NCBI GenBank assembly: GCA_017434885.1
Contig: JAFSGE010000035.1
Coordinates: 62,001 to 126,000, forward strand
Direction: 5' to 3'
Source of the DNA: Lachnospiraceae bacterium
Lineage (GTDB): Bacteria; Bacillota; Clostridia; Lachnospirales; Lachnospiraceae
DNA length: 64,000 nt
Below, in pieces: positions 35,016 through 43,100 of the stretch (its first letter is position 1; each line of letters opens with the position of its first letter). The position numbers and the translations under genes are program-made. The notes beneath the pieces are model-generated. The model worked only from the letters and a program-made list of their open reading frames with translations. It was not told the origin of the DNA and searched no databases.

Positions 35016-36628
35016 TACTGTGCCCCTCCTTCCTCAACAAGAGTTCCGATTACAATTCCGTCAGTATTTTCCGGTTCTGTTTCCGGCATATGAATCATAT
35101 TGAAGGAAATATTAAAGGTTGAAGTCACACCGCCGAATTCATCGTAAACGTCTGATATATTCTGCACTCTGACATTATACACATAAGGAAGCTTCTTCAG
35201 TTCTATCACATAAGATGCAACATATTCTTTTCCCTCGGATACACATGTCATTGCAATTCCGCCGTCAACCAGTGTAAAGGTATTGATTCCTACTGTCTTT
35301 GGCATTATTTCTTCCAAATCAAGAATCAGTCTGTATAACGCCTCACTGTTGTTTACCGTACCGTCATAATATTTCTTAATCAAGTCATAATCTTCCTGAC
35401 TGGCAAGATAATCCAAATAAGCAGCCTCATGCACCTGCAGGGATGCAATATCCTTTTCCAGCTTTTCTTTTTCCTCCTGCAAAGTACTGTTCACGTAAAT
35501 CAGAAACGCACTAAACGAAATCACCGCCAGTGCGGAAACTGCCATCAGAATATAAAACACCATATAGTTACCGCTACTCTTCTTTTCTTCGGCAACACGC
35601 AAATCCAAGGAACCCATCAGACCGCCTACGTTAGGAAGGTAATCCACCATCTTTTCGTAGTTCAGTCCCGCAAGATTTTTTTTGTGAATCTTTAATCCGT
35701 TAAGCTCCTTAACCGGAATTACTTCAATTCCCAGTTCCTTGCCAAGAACATCAGCAAAACCAATCAGCGAAATGCCTGTTCCGTACAATCTGGCAAGTTC
35801 AATTACCGTTCCGGGATTACGACTGGTATGGAACTCCGCCACCCTTGTTACTGATGCAGAAAAATCACGAATCAGTTCATTGTACTCATCTTCCGTAATT
35901 TCTTTGCCAATCTTATCGGGATCAGATAAAATTGCAAAAGCTTCAGCTTCGGAAATCCTCTTATACTCTGCAAAGTTCCTTACAATTGTATCTCTTCCGT
36001 AAGGAATAGAACGTTTAAAGAGCTGAGACTTTCCTCGCATAATGCTGACATAAGTTACTTCCCTGTCCATTTGAAGGGCAAGAATCGTTCCCTGATTTAA
36101 CTGTTTTAACAAAAGCTGATAAATCGCATTACTGTAATAATCAACTGTTTCTACCGGCATTTTCAATTCAGCCGCCACCTGATGATATCCTTCAATCATC
36201 TGCTTCTGGAACGCCATAACAAGAACCGAAATATGCTTTCCTTCCGCATTTTCAAAGGTATCAAGAACCGTATGACGGAATTCATAATCTCCCAGATTGT
36301 TCATCGGGAAATATTCATCTATATTAGCCAATATTACTTCTTCAATTTTTTGCGCATTCTTAATATGAGGAAGTACAATTTCCTTATTTGCAATCTTCTT
36401 GGAAGAAATAATAAAAGCAAGTTTTCCTTTTTTAACATTATTATTGGTGAATGCGGTATGGAGAACCTTTGCCATCTCCTCTACATCTATAATCAAACCG
36501 TCATCCACTACTCCTGAGGGTAAAGGAACATCAAACGTATTTTTCACGGTAACATTCGAACCGCTCTTTGACATTTCAACAACACGCATTCCTTCACTTT
36601 CCACACAAACGGAGAGTATATTTCCCAT
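35015..36628 (-). CDS. Fused PilM-PilN pilus alignment protein
   Basis: 537 residues. The first about 345 are an actin-like PilM ATPase fold (GNILSVCVESEGMRVVEM, then EEVILANIDEYFP and TVDYYSNAIYQLL). A membrane helix (355-379), a coiled coil and a PilN-like exported C-terminus follow. PilM and PilN are separate, directly interacting proteins in most systems; here one chain does both jobs. AAAGGAGG precedes the ATG, and pilO overlaps the stop. Confidence 0.85.
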   Translation of the reverse strand: MGNILSVCVESEGMRVVEMSKSGSNVTVKNTFDVPLPSGVVDDGLIIDVEEMAKVLHTAFTNNNVKKGKLAFIISSKKIANKEIVLPHIKNAQKIEEVILANIDEYFPMNNLGDYEFRHTVLDTFENAEGKHISVLVMAFQKQMIEGYHQVAAELKMPVETVDYYSNAIYQLLLKQLNQGTILALQMDREVTYVSIMRGKSQLFKRSIPYGRDTIVRNFAEYKRISEAEAFAILSDPDKIGKEITEDEYNELIRDFSASVTRVAEFHTSRNPGTVIELARLYGTGISLIGFADVLGKELGIEVIPVKELNGLKIHKKNLAGLNYEKMVDYLPNVGGLMGSLDLRVAEEKKSSGNYMVFYILMAVSALAVISFSAFLIYVNSTLQEEKEKLEKDIASLQVHEAAYLDYLASQEDYDLIKKYYDGTVNNSEALYRLILDLEEIMPKTVGINTFTLVDGGIAMTCVSEGKEYVASYVIELKKLPYVYNVRVQNISDVYDEFGGVTSTFNISFNMIHMPETEPENTDGIVIGTLVEEGGAQ

Positions 36629-36660
36629 ATGACTCTTCCTCCTTTATCCTCTGCCTATTA

Positions 36661-37413
36661 TCAAATAAACATATTTAAATACCATGCTATGATATGTTCA
36701 CCATACAGCATAGATACAAAAATTCCTAACGCCAAATAAGGACCAAAGGCTAATACCCTGTCCTTTCCCTGTATCTTCATCAATGTAAGATGTATAACGG
36801 AACCTGCAACAGAACCAATCAACAAGGTAAGGAGAATTCCTTTCCATCCAAGCAAAAGACCTGCTGCTGCCATGAGCTTAATGTCACCACCGCCCATGCC
36901 GTTTCCTTTTGTTGCCAGATAAATAATATAAAACAAACCGCTTACAACAAAAAAACCTATCACATAGTCATACCAATGTGCCAGGTCTAAAATTACCCGG
37001 ACGATACCCAGTATTCCAATCAGAATATTACATCCGACAGGAATCTCATATGTCCTCCAGTCTATTACGCTCAGTACAATTAAAACAGAAGTACATATGC
37101 AAAACAGTATGCTCGTTGCAGTAAATCCATGAACACTAAACATCCAAACATACAAAAGTCCGTTTAGCAGTTCAATCAGAGGATACTGCACGGAAAGCTT
37201 CGTCTTACAATTTCTGCACTTCCCGCCCTGTGCCAAAAAGCTGAACAGGGGAATGAGTTCATACCATTTCAAAACGTTCCCACAGCTCATGCAGTGGGAA
37301 CGCTTCGAAACTATATCTTCTTTTTTAGGTATCCGGTAAATACATACGTTCAAAAAACTTCCAATGGTTATTCCGAAAAGGAATATCATTGTGTATAAGA
37401 TTATGTACACCAT
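36661..37413 (-). CDS. pilD: Prepilin peptidase PilD/GspO
   Basis: 250-residue polytopic membrane aspartyl protease that cuts and N-methylates prepilins. The cytoplasmic loop has two CxxC pairs (C41/C44 and C66/C69), and the catalytic aspartates are D118 (VIDWRTYEIP) and D177 (GMGGGDIKLM). It follows the major pilin by 20 bases and precedes pilMN. Confidence 0.95.
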   Translation of the reverse strand: MVYIILYTMIFLFGITIGSFLNVCIYRIPKKEDIVSKRSHCMSCGNVLKWYELIPLFSFLAQGGKCRNCKTKLSVQYPLIELLNGLLYVWMFSVHGFTATSILFCICTSVLIVLSVIDWRTYEIPVGCNILIGILGIVRVILDLAHWYDYVIGFFVVSGLFYIIYLATKGNGMGGGDIKLMAAAGLLLGWKGILLTLLIGSVAGSVIHLTLMKIQGKDRVLAFGPYLALGIFVSMLYGEHIIAWYLNMFI

Positions 37414-37433
37414 AATGCCTCGCTTACAAATAA

Positions 37434-37925
37434 TTACTGAACAGCAATCAAGTTACCTGCTCCGTCATCACTGTTTGTAATCTGAACACCAACATCATTA
37501 CCACCGATACTCCATACCTGAATGGTCATTGCACCTGCCGCTGCTGGAGTAGACTGTAATTCATCTGCTACTGTTTCCAGTGCATCATCTGCCACGCCAA
37601 GTGTTTCTGCAATAGCGTTACCAAATTCTGTTCCTTCTAATGTTTCCAAATTGACAGCAGTAGCATCAGATACTGCTGTGGTATTGAAAGTACCAATTGC
37701 TGTAACAGAAGGATCATCATTTAATACAACGGGATCCATCATAGCTGTTCTTACTGCTGTTCTTACAGAGTCTGCCAACTGAGTATCAGAAGAAATTCTT
37801 GTTCTTTCAACGTATCTTAATAACTGAGGTGCCATAACACCAATTAAGATTGCCATAATAGCAATTACGATGATAAGTTCTACGAGGGAAAAACCTTTAT
37901 TTCCCATACCTTTTTGTTTTTTCAT
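37434..37925 (-). CDS. pilA: Major type IV pilin (PilA-like)
   Basis: 163 residues. The leader MKKQKGMGNKG is cleaved after G11, giving mature F12 with glutamate at +5 (FSLVELIIVIAIMAILIGVM). The small, threonine- and alanine-rich globular part fits a major subunit. It is the first pilus gene after a sigma-D type promoter, with AAAGGAGAGAAAG before the ATG. Confidence 0.92.
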   Translation of the reverse strand: MKKQKGMGNKGFSLVELIIVIAIMAILIGVMAPQLLRYVERTRISSDTQLADSVRTAVRTAMMDPVVLNDDPSVTAIGTFNTTAVSDATAVNLETLEGTEFGNAIAETLGVADDALETVADELQSTPAAAGAMTIQVWSIGGNDVGVQITNSDDGAGNLIAVQ

Positions 37926-38005
37926 TACTCTTTCTCTCCTTTAATCCTCTTTTTACCAGAAGCCTATTTGCGCACCGCTTCTGCCCATAGTGTTATTTTA
38001 CTACT

Positions 38006-38033
38006 TTATCGGCATTTTGTACAGAAAGTTTTA
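38006..38033 (-). promoter_or_regulatory. Sigma-D (sigma-28) type promoter of the pilin operon
   Basis: Minus strand TAAA (38030-38033), 16-base spacer and GCCGATAA (38006-38013), about 80 bases before the pilA ATG. The -10 is the full flagellar sigma consensus, and no good sigma-A promoter was found in the same gap. A TAAAAT ten bases further down could also act as a sigma-A -10 but lacks a -35. Confidence 0.72.
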
Positions 38034-38077
38034 GCATTTTTTTATTTTTTTTGCATTTTCTACAACATTTTTAAAAA

Positions 38078-39025
38078 CTAATCGTGCAACCCGTACTCTG
38101 CCAAAAGTTTTTCTCTTACACCTTCATCTTCTGCTGCTCTTTTTGCATCTTCCGTTCTTCCATCTGCCAACAGTTTACTAATCAAATTTCCCATAATCAG
38201 TACACCCTGCTCACGGCCTTCGCGCACGCCCTGTTCACGATTTTTCTTCGCAATCGACTCTCCTAACCCTACCATATTTGCCATTCCTCTCATGATTGAA
38301 TCATTTTTACTAATATCAACATATTTAGCTATTTTCATTTTATCACATTCAAAAACGCCTGACAAATACTCAAATATCGGTTGGGCCTCATCATTTCCCC
38401 TACGAATGATAATAATGCTCATAAGGTCATAATCTTCTTCCGGCTCGTCCGTTTTTCCTATCACATCGCTCTTTTTGATGGAATACATCGTTACCGTATT
38501 TTGCAACTTGACAGGAATATTTTCATTACAAATCCATATGCTGTATACTTTTTCAATATCTGCATAGTTTGAAATTTCCGATAAGATTCCTAACTGATAG
38601 CTGATTTCTCTTGCGGCATAATAGATTCCACGCTTAACAATCGGATACTTGGGATTGGTTGGCTTGTAGTCATTCTGCACTTCTAAATCGATGTGCAGAT
38701 GAATACAGATATGTTCACTTGTCAAATGCGGATTAACCGCCTTAAAATGCGTATCATACCGAATCAGTTTATCGCTTACCGACTCCATTTCCGTAGGTAA
38801 TTGCGCAATGCGTGCCGAAACATCATCAACCGGATTATCCCGAATACTATCTGCATCTATGTATTGTATAATTTCTTCCACTGTCGAATCCTTATACTCC
38901 GGGACTACTTCTTTTAACACTGGCGCAACAATTTCACGATTTTGAAAGAGTTGTTTACATGCCGCATCATATTTACTCCCGGCCGCATCTGCCGCTTCAA
39001 TTGATAATAATGTGTTTCTTTCCAC
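38078..39025 (-). CDS. Rpn-family PD-(D/E)XK nuclease (putative transposase)
   Basis: 315 residues, similar to the recombination-promoting nuclease/transposase-like proteins common in Lachnospiraceae. The nuclease core includes KLIRYDTHFKAV and HIDLEVQNDYKP with YPIVKRGIYYAAREIS. The C-terminus has an REQGVREGREQGV tail. It stands between the pilB-pilC unit and the pilin operon, 17 bases after a coiled-coil gene. Such genes are widespread and their role is not settled. Confidence 0.82.
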   Translation of the reverse strand: MERNTLLSIEAADAAGSKYDAACKQLFQNREIVAPVLKEVVPEYKDSTVEEIIQYIDADSIRDNPVDDVSARIAQLPTEMESVSDKLIRYDTHFKAVNPHLTSEHICIHLHIDLEVQNDYKPTNPKYPIVKRGIYYAAREISYQLGILSEISNYADIEKVYSIWICNENIPVKLQNTVTMYSIKKSDVIGKTDEPEEDYDLMSIIIIRRGNDEAQPIFEYLSGVFECDKMKIAKYVDISKNDSIMRGMANMVGLGESIAKKNREQGVREGREQGVLIMGNLISKLLADGRTEDAKRAAEDEGVREKLLAEYGLHD

Positions 39026-39042
39026 TCAATATCCTCCCCATA

Positions 39043-39375
39043 TTACACTTCATGATTTTCCACAACAGATACTAAACGTTCTGCATTCTGCTTAGCATCC
39101 AACACCACGTTCGTTTCAGTTCTTACATCCAAATCTATTTTATTTATTTGACTCATAACAGCTTCTATATTTCTTTTATTTTCATACACGTTTTTATAAA
39201 TAGTTTTCATTTCAACTCGCAAGACAAAATATATTTCTTCCATATGTTTGTCCACCTTCTCTTCCAAGCGGTCCATCCGCTCATCCAGTTTGTTTACTTT
39301 GGCATCAATTTCCATGACTTTGTTAAAAATCTCTCCCAACATTGATAACACTTTTTCTTCCGTCTCAATTCTCAT
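39043..39375 (-). CDS. Coiled-coil protein of unknown function
   Basis: 110 residues, almost entirely predicted coiled coil (KVNKLDERMDRLEEKVDKHM region). No family is recognised. It begins 45 bases below a perfect sigma-D promoter, with AAAGGAGAGGAAAAGT before its ATG, and the Rpn-family gene follows after 17 bases. Its place in the presumed sigma-D regulon is the main clue to function. Confidence 0.7.
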   Translation of the reverse strand: MRIETEEKVLSMLGEIFNKVMEIDAKVNKLDERMDRLEEKVDKHMEEIYFVLRVEMKTIYKNVYENKRNIEAVMSQINKIDLDVRTETNVVLDAKQNAERLVSVVENHEV

Positions 39376-39426
39376 ACTTTTCCTCTCCTTTTGTGAAATT
39401 CATTATTTAGTTACTGAAACCTGAAA

Positions 39427-39452
39427 ATATCGGCGAGCTGCCAAGACATTTA
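39427..39452 (-). promoter_or_regulatory. Sigma-D type promoter of the coiled-coil/Rpn unit
   Basis: Minus strand TAAA (39449-39452), 14-base spacer and GCCGATAT (39427-39434), about 50 bases before the ATG at 39375. The -35 lies inside one arm of an inverted repeat. Confidence 0.7.
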
Positions 39453-39513
39453 TCTGCCGGGAACGGAACATCCCGTGAATACAGATAAAATGAATGAAAC
39501 TACACGTTTATCT
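39449..39513. repeat. Inverted repeats TTTATCTG/CAGATAAA over the sigma-D -35
   Basis: TTTATCTG (39449-39456) pairs with CAGATAAA (39482-39489). Between them CGGGA/TCCCG (39458-39462, 39471-39475) forms an inner pair. A third copy, TTTATCT, is at 39507-39513. This is a candidate operator for the coiled-coil/Rpn promoter. Confidence 0.5.
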
Positions 39514-39590
39514 ACCGCATTTTCTGTTTGTAATATCACACTATACTTTTCTTTCAAGCAAGTCAATACAAACGTTTTTTCGTTTGTAAA

Positions 39591-39650
39591 GTTGCACGAC
39601 GCAACATCTAGTATTTGCTCGCCTCGCAATTACCATATATGGTAGTTCGC
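39591..39650. repeat. Short palindromes in the 39.4-39.8 kb gap
   Basis: GTTGC-ACGAC-GCAAC and the perfect 14-bp palindrome TACCATATATGGTA (39631-39644) lie here. This 460-base gap (39376-39836) has no gene. It holds the sigma-D promoter, these palindromes, a 37-bp tandem repeat and a terminator. Confidence 0.4.
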
Positions 39651-39710
39651 ATTATTTTCCACCTATAGATACACTCTGCTTTTCCTATTTTTTTCTACGT
39701 TTTTGACAAA

Positions 39711-39784
39711 ACCAAACAACGCCACGCTTCGCGAGTCGTCTTATTGGACCAAACAACGCCACGCTTTACGAGCTGTCTTATTAG
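39711..39784. repeat. 37-bp tandem direct repeat, two copies
   Basis: Copy 1 is 39711-39747 and copy 2 is 39748-39784, agreeing at 32 of 37 positions and lying back to back. Both begin ACCAAACAACGCCACGCTT. The GC-rich CGCTTCGCG part resembles the motif in the repeats near 50.7-51.0 kb. Confidence 0.75.
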
Positions 39785-39794
39785 ATATTAAAGA

Positions 39795-39816
39795 CGGCGT
39801 GCATCACTGCACGCCG
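39795..39816 (-). terminator. Terminator after the pilB-pilC unit
   Basis: 9-bp perfect stem, CGGCGTGCA with TGCACGCCG, and a 4-base loop, followed on the minus strand by TCTTTAAT. It lies 20 bases after the stop of the small gene that follows pilC. Confidence 0.72.
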
Positions 39817-39836
39817 CCACATCTCACTTAAGTTTA

Positions 39837-40010
39837 TTACTCTATGATTTCATACTGCATCCACTCATATTTCAGCTTGGTTCCTTCTGCAATTTCTGCA
39901 GGAAGCAATGCTCTCGCCACAAGCTTCAGCCCATCTTCCTCTATGTCAGTTCTTTTCAAATTGGCATAATCGCCATCAATGCTGACTACTTCATACCAAA
40001 AGGTGTTCAT
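39837..40010 (-). CDS. Small protein after pilC, possibly DUF3006-like
   Basis: 57 residues from the ATG at 40010, which follows CGGAGG at 6 bases; an upstream frame to 40052 has no such site. The pattern YEVVSIDGDYANL with ARALLPAEIAEGTKL recalls small DUF3006-like proteins, but the match is by eye only. It is the last gene of the yifB-dprA-pilB-pilC group. Confidence 0.55.
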   Translation of the reverse strand: MNTFWYEVVSIDGDYANLKRTDIEEDGLKLVARALLPAEIAEGTKLKYEWMQYEIIE

Positions 40011-40069
40011 ACTCATCCTCCGTTCTGCCTGACCTATCACGTTTTCCGGCAAACACTTTTCTGTCTTCT

Positions 40070-41278
40070 TTAGCCGATTGATTCATACAATACAAACATA
40101 GGCTGCAGGATTGCCATAATCATAAAGCCTACCGAAATTGCCATTACTACAATAATAAGCGGTTCCATAAGTGCCATCATCTGTTCTGTGGCTACCTGCA
40201 CGTCATCTTCATAGTAATTTGCTACGTTCTCTAACATGCTCTCCACATTACCGGTTTCCTCACCGATGGAAACCATATGAATAACCATAGGAGGGAACAA
40301 TCCGCAGGTTTTCAAGGGTTTTGACAAGGGCATACCACGCATAACCTGATCCTTGGCATCCATCATCGCCTTCTTATAATGCACATTTTCCATGGAACGT
40401 GCCGTAATTTCAATTGCTTCAATCATCGGCACACCTGCACTCAACAACGTGCACAAGGTTCTTCCCAGTCTGGCACATTCCGACTTCATCTGAAGGGGTC
40501 CCATTACGGGAATTTTCAATTTAATACCGCCTAATACAAACTTACCGCTGGGACTGGCTGCATATGCCTTAAGCACAATAAATGCCGCAGCCGCCACGAT
40601 CAAAATCAGCCACCACTTAGCAATCACAAAGTCACTCATATTAATAACAAGCTGGGTTATTGCCGGCATTTCTGCATCCAATTCGGAGAACATTCCCATA
40701 AAGTTCGGAATTACCCACATCATCATTAAGAAAAGGACACCAATCATAACCACGATAAGAACTAACGGATACATCATCGCCTTTTTAACAGCCTGATTCA
40801 GTTTATTTTCCTTTTCAAACTGAACTGCCATACGTTCAAAAGCAACCTCCAGACTACCGGAAGCCTCTCCCGCTTCTACCATGTTGCAAAGCATACTTGG
40901 GAATACTTTAGAGCGCTTTTTCATTGCCGTTGCCATAGATTCACCCTTGGACACATCTTCATGCACTCCCTTAAGGGCTGCCTTAAGAGATTTGTTTTCT
41001 GTCTGGTCTCTCATCATTTCCAAAGCATTGATGGCACTGACACCTGCTTTGATGATACTTACAAACTGACGACAAAAAATACTGTAGTCTCTGGCACTTA
41101 CTTTTTGACCGAAGGAGAAGCTGATGTCTTTGCTCATCAGATTTGCTTCTTCCACGCTCAAAATAATATTTTTCTGGGCTTTTAGTTGCATATTGGCCTG
41201 TTCAATGCTTCTGGCCTCCATGGTTCCCTTCTTTTCTTTTCCTTCCGGTGTAATGACACGATATTGAAATTCCGCCAC
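40070..41278 (-). CDS. pilC: Type IV pilus inner-membrane platform protein PilC
   Basis: 402 residues with two repeated GspF-type domains, each with FxRQFVSIIKAGVSAINALEM-like and CARLGRTLCTLLSAGVPMIEAIEI segments, and three membrane helices. PilC is the platform turned by PilB and PilT. The start is a GTG after GAGGAAAAAGAC. It follows pilB after 34 bases. Confidence 0.95.
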   Translation of the reverse strand: MAEFQYRVITPEGKEKKGTMEARSIEQANMQLKAQKNIILSVEEANLMSKDISFSFGQKVSARDYSIFCRQFVSIIKAGVSAINALEMMRDQTENKSLKAALKGVHEDVSKGESMATAMKKRSKVFPSMLCNMVEAGEASGSLEVAFERMAVQFEKENKLNQAVKKAMMYPLVLIVVMIGVLFLMMMWVIPNFMGMFSELDAEMPAITQLVINMSDFVIAKWWLILIVAAAAFIVLKAYAASPSGKFVLGGIKLKIPVMGPLQMKSECARLGRTLCTLLSAGVPMIEAIEITARSMENVHYKKAMMDAKDQVMRGMPLSKPLKTCGLFPPMVIHMVSIGEETGNVESMLENVANYYEDDVQVATEQMMALMEPLIIVVMAISVGFMIMAILQPMFVLYESIG

Positions 41279-41312
41279 GTCTTTTTCCTCTTTTATCTAC
41301 TTATTTGCTTTT

Positions 41313-43010
41313 TTAGTCAGCTTCGTATGCTACCTTAATCATTTCCGCCACACTGGTAATTCCCTCCTGCACCTTCTTAGACGCAGCCATACGCAGTGTA
41401 TTCATACCCTCTGATACCGCAATATCTTTCAGTTCCTCTGCGGTTACTCTTCCGTGAATATGGGAACGGAGCTTATTGGTAACTGTCATAATCTCATAAA
41501 TCGCTGTTCTGCCCTTATATCCGATACCGCCACAGGCTTCACATCCTCTTGGCTCATATACCATCAGCGGAGTATCTGCAGTCACACCGAGCAGCTGCTT
41601 TTCCTTGGCTGTTGCCTCCTTTGCACGTTTGCAGGCAGGACAAAGCTTACGCACCAGTCGCTGTGCAATAATACCAACTACAGAGTCACCAATCAGGTAC
41701 GGCTCTACACCCATGTCAATCATACGGGTAATGGATGCCGCCGTGGAGTTGGTATGCAATGTTGAGATAACCAAATGTCCCGTAATAGACGCTTTTACCG
41801 CAATACCTGCAGTCTCGCCGTCTCGAATTTCACCAATCATGATAATGTCCGGGTCCTGACGGAGAATGGAACGCAGGGCACTTGCAAAGGTCAAGTCTGC
41901 CTTGGTATTTACCTGCACCTGATTCACCCCGTCTACGTTGGCTTCCACCGGGTCTTCTACGGTAATAATGTTTACTTCTTCTCTGTTCAATTCATTTAAT
42001 ACGGTATAACAGGTGGTAGACTTACCACTACCGGTAGGTCCTGTTACCAAAATAATACCGTGTGGATTCTTTAAAATATCGTCCAGTCTCTCTTCATCCT
42101 CAGGAGTAAGACCTAAATACTTTTTATCCCTGGAAAGTCCGTCTTTGGCAGTAAGACGCATAACTGTCTTTTCGCCGAATACGGTCGGAAGAATGGATAC
42201 ACGGACGTCATATTCTTTATTGTCAACATGGAGGGTCAAACGACCATCCTGAGGCTTTCTCTTTTCGGAGATATCAAGCCCTGACATAATCTTGATTCTG
42301 GCTACCATTGCCGGAAGCAGTGTGGTATTATAATCCATCACTTCCCGCAGGGCACCGTCAATACGATAACGGACACGGAGCATTCTCTCTAACGGCTCCA
42401 CATGGATATCACTGGCTCCCTGTCTGACCGCCTGCTCTAACATGGTACGCACAATCTTAACAATGGGAGCATTGTCAACCTCAACATTGGCCGCTTCTTC
42501 CTCCTCAAGGAATTCATTGGCATGCTCCTTCTGGTACTGTTCAGCCGCCTCCATTGCCTGCTTTTTACCAAACATACGGTCAAGTTGAATGGCAATCTGT
42601 GCCGTTGTTGCAAAGTACGGCTTCACTTCCATATTTGTGATAATACTCACGTCATCGATAGCCGGCAGAAACATAGGGTCCGCCATAGCTACCTTGAGCA
42701 CATTGGAATTGTTTTCATCGATTGCAAAAGGCACCAGTTCATACTTCTTCATAATATCTTCCGGTACCAGTTTAATTGCCGCATCCTGCAGGCCTTCTGT
42801 ATGTAAATCAACGGAATCGATACCGAGCTGCCTACTGAGCACATCTGCAAAATCCTCCTGGGAAACATATCCCAGCGCAAGCAATGTTTCTCCCAGCTTG
42901 GTCTTTCTGATTTTCTGTTCTTCCAAAGCTGTTTCAAGCTGCTGCTCCGTAATCAACCCCTGGCTCATTAACAGGTCACCGATTCGCACTCTTTTTCCAA
43001 ATAACGCCAT
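41313..43010 (-). CDS. pilB: Type IV pilus extension ATPase PilB
   Basis: About 565 residues. It has an N-terminal MshEN-like domain (GDLLMSQGLITEQQLETALE), Walker A GPTGSGKSTTCYTV, aspartate and histidine boxes (HLVISTLHTNSTAASITRM) and a four-cysteine zinc site (CPACK and CEACGG). It powers pilus extension. The ATG at 43010 has GGAGG 10 bases upstream and gives MALFGKRVRIGDLL. A longer frame reaches back to dprA. Confidence 0.95.
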   Translation of the reverse strand: MALFGKRVRIGDLLMSQGLITEQQLETALEEQKIRKTKLGETLLALGYVSQEDFADVLSRQLGIDSVDLHTEGLQDAAIKLVPEDIMKKYELVPFAIDENNSNVLKVAMADPMFLPAIDDVSIITNMEVKPYFATTAQIAIQLDRMFGKKQAMEAAEQYQKEHANEFLEEEEAANVEVDNAPIVKIVRTMLEQAVRQGASDIHVEPLERMLRVRYRIDGALREVMDYNTTLLPAMVARIKIMSGLDISEKRKPQDGRLTLHVDNKEYDVRVSILPTVFGEKTVMRLTAKDGLSRDKKYLGLTPEDEERLDDILKNPHGIILVTGPTGSGKSTTCYTVLNELNREEVNIITVEDPVEANVDGVNQVQVNTKADLTFASALRSILRQDPDIIMIGEIRDGETAGIAVKASITGHLVISTLHTNSTAASITRMIDMGVEPYLIGDSVVGIIAQRLVRKLCPACKRAKEATAKEKQLLGVTADTPLMVYEPRGCEACGGIGYKGRTAIYEIMTVTNKLRSHIHGRVTAEELKDIAVSEGMNTLRMAASKKVQEGITSVAEMIKVAYEAD

Positions 43011-43100
43011 GTCTGATAATCCTCCAATACTAACCCTATTGTTAATTGTAATACGTTTTGCATTTTTCTGCAACTTTTCCTTCTTTGAAAAACGCATTTT

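Noticed and set aside
39711-39784. CRISPR remnant
   Set aside because: The two 37-bp copies touch each other with no spacer.
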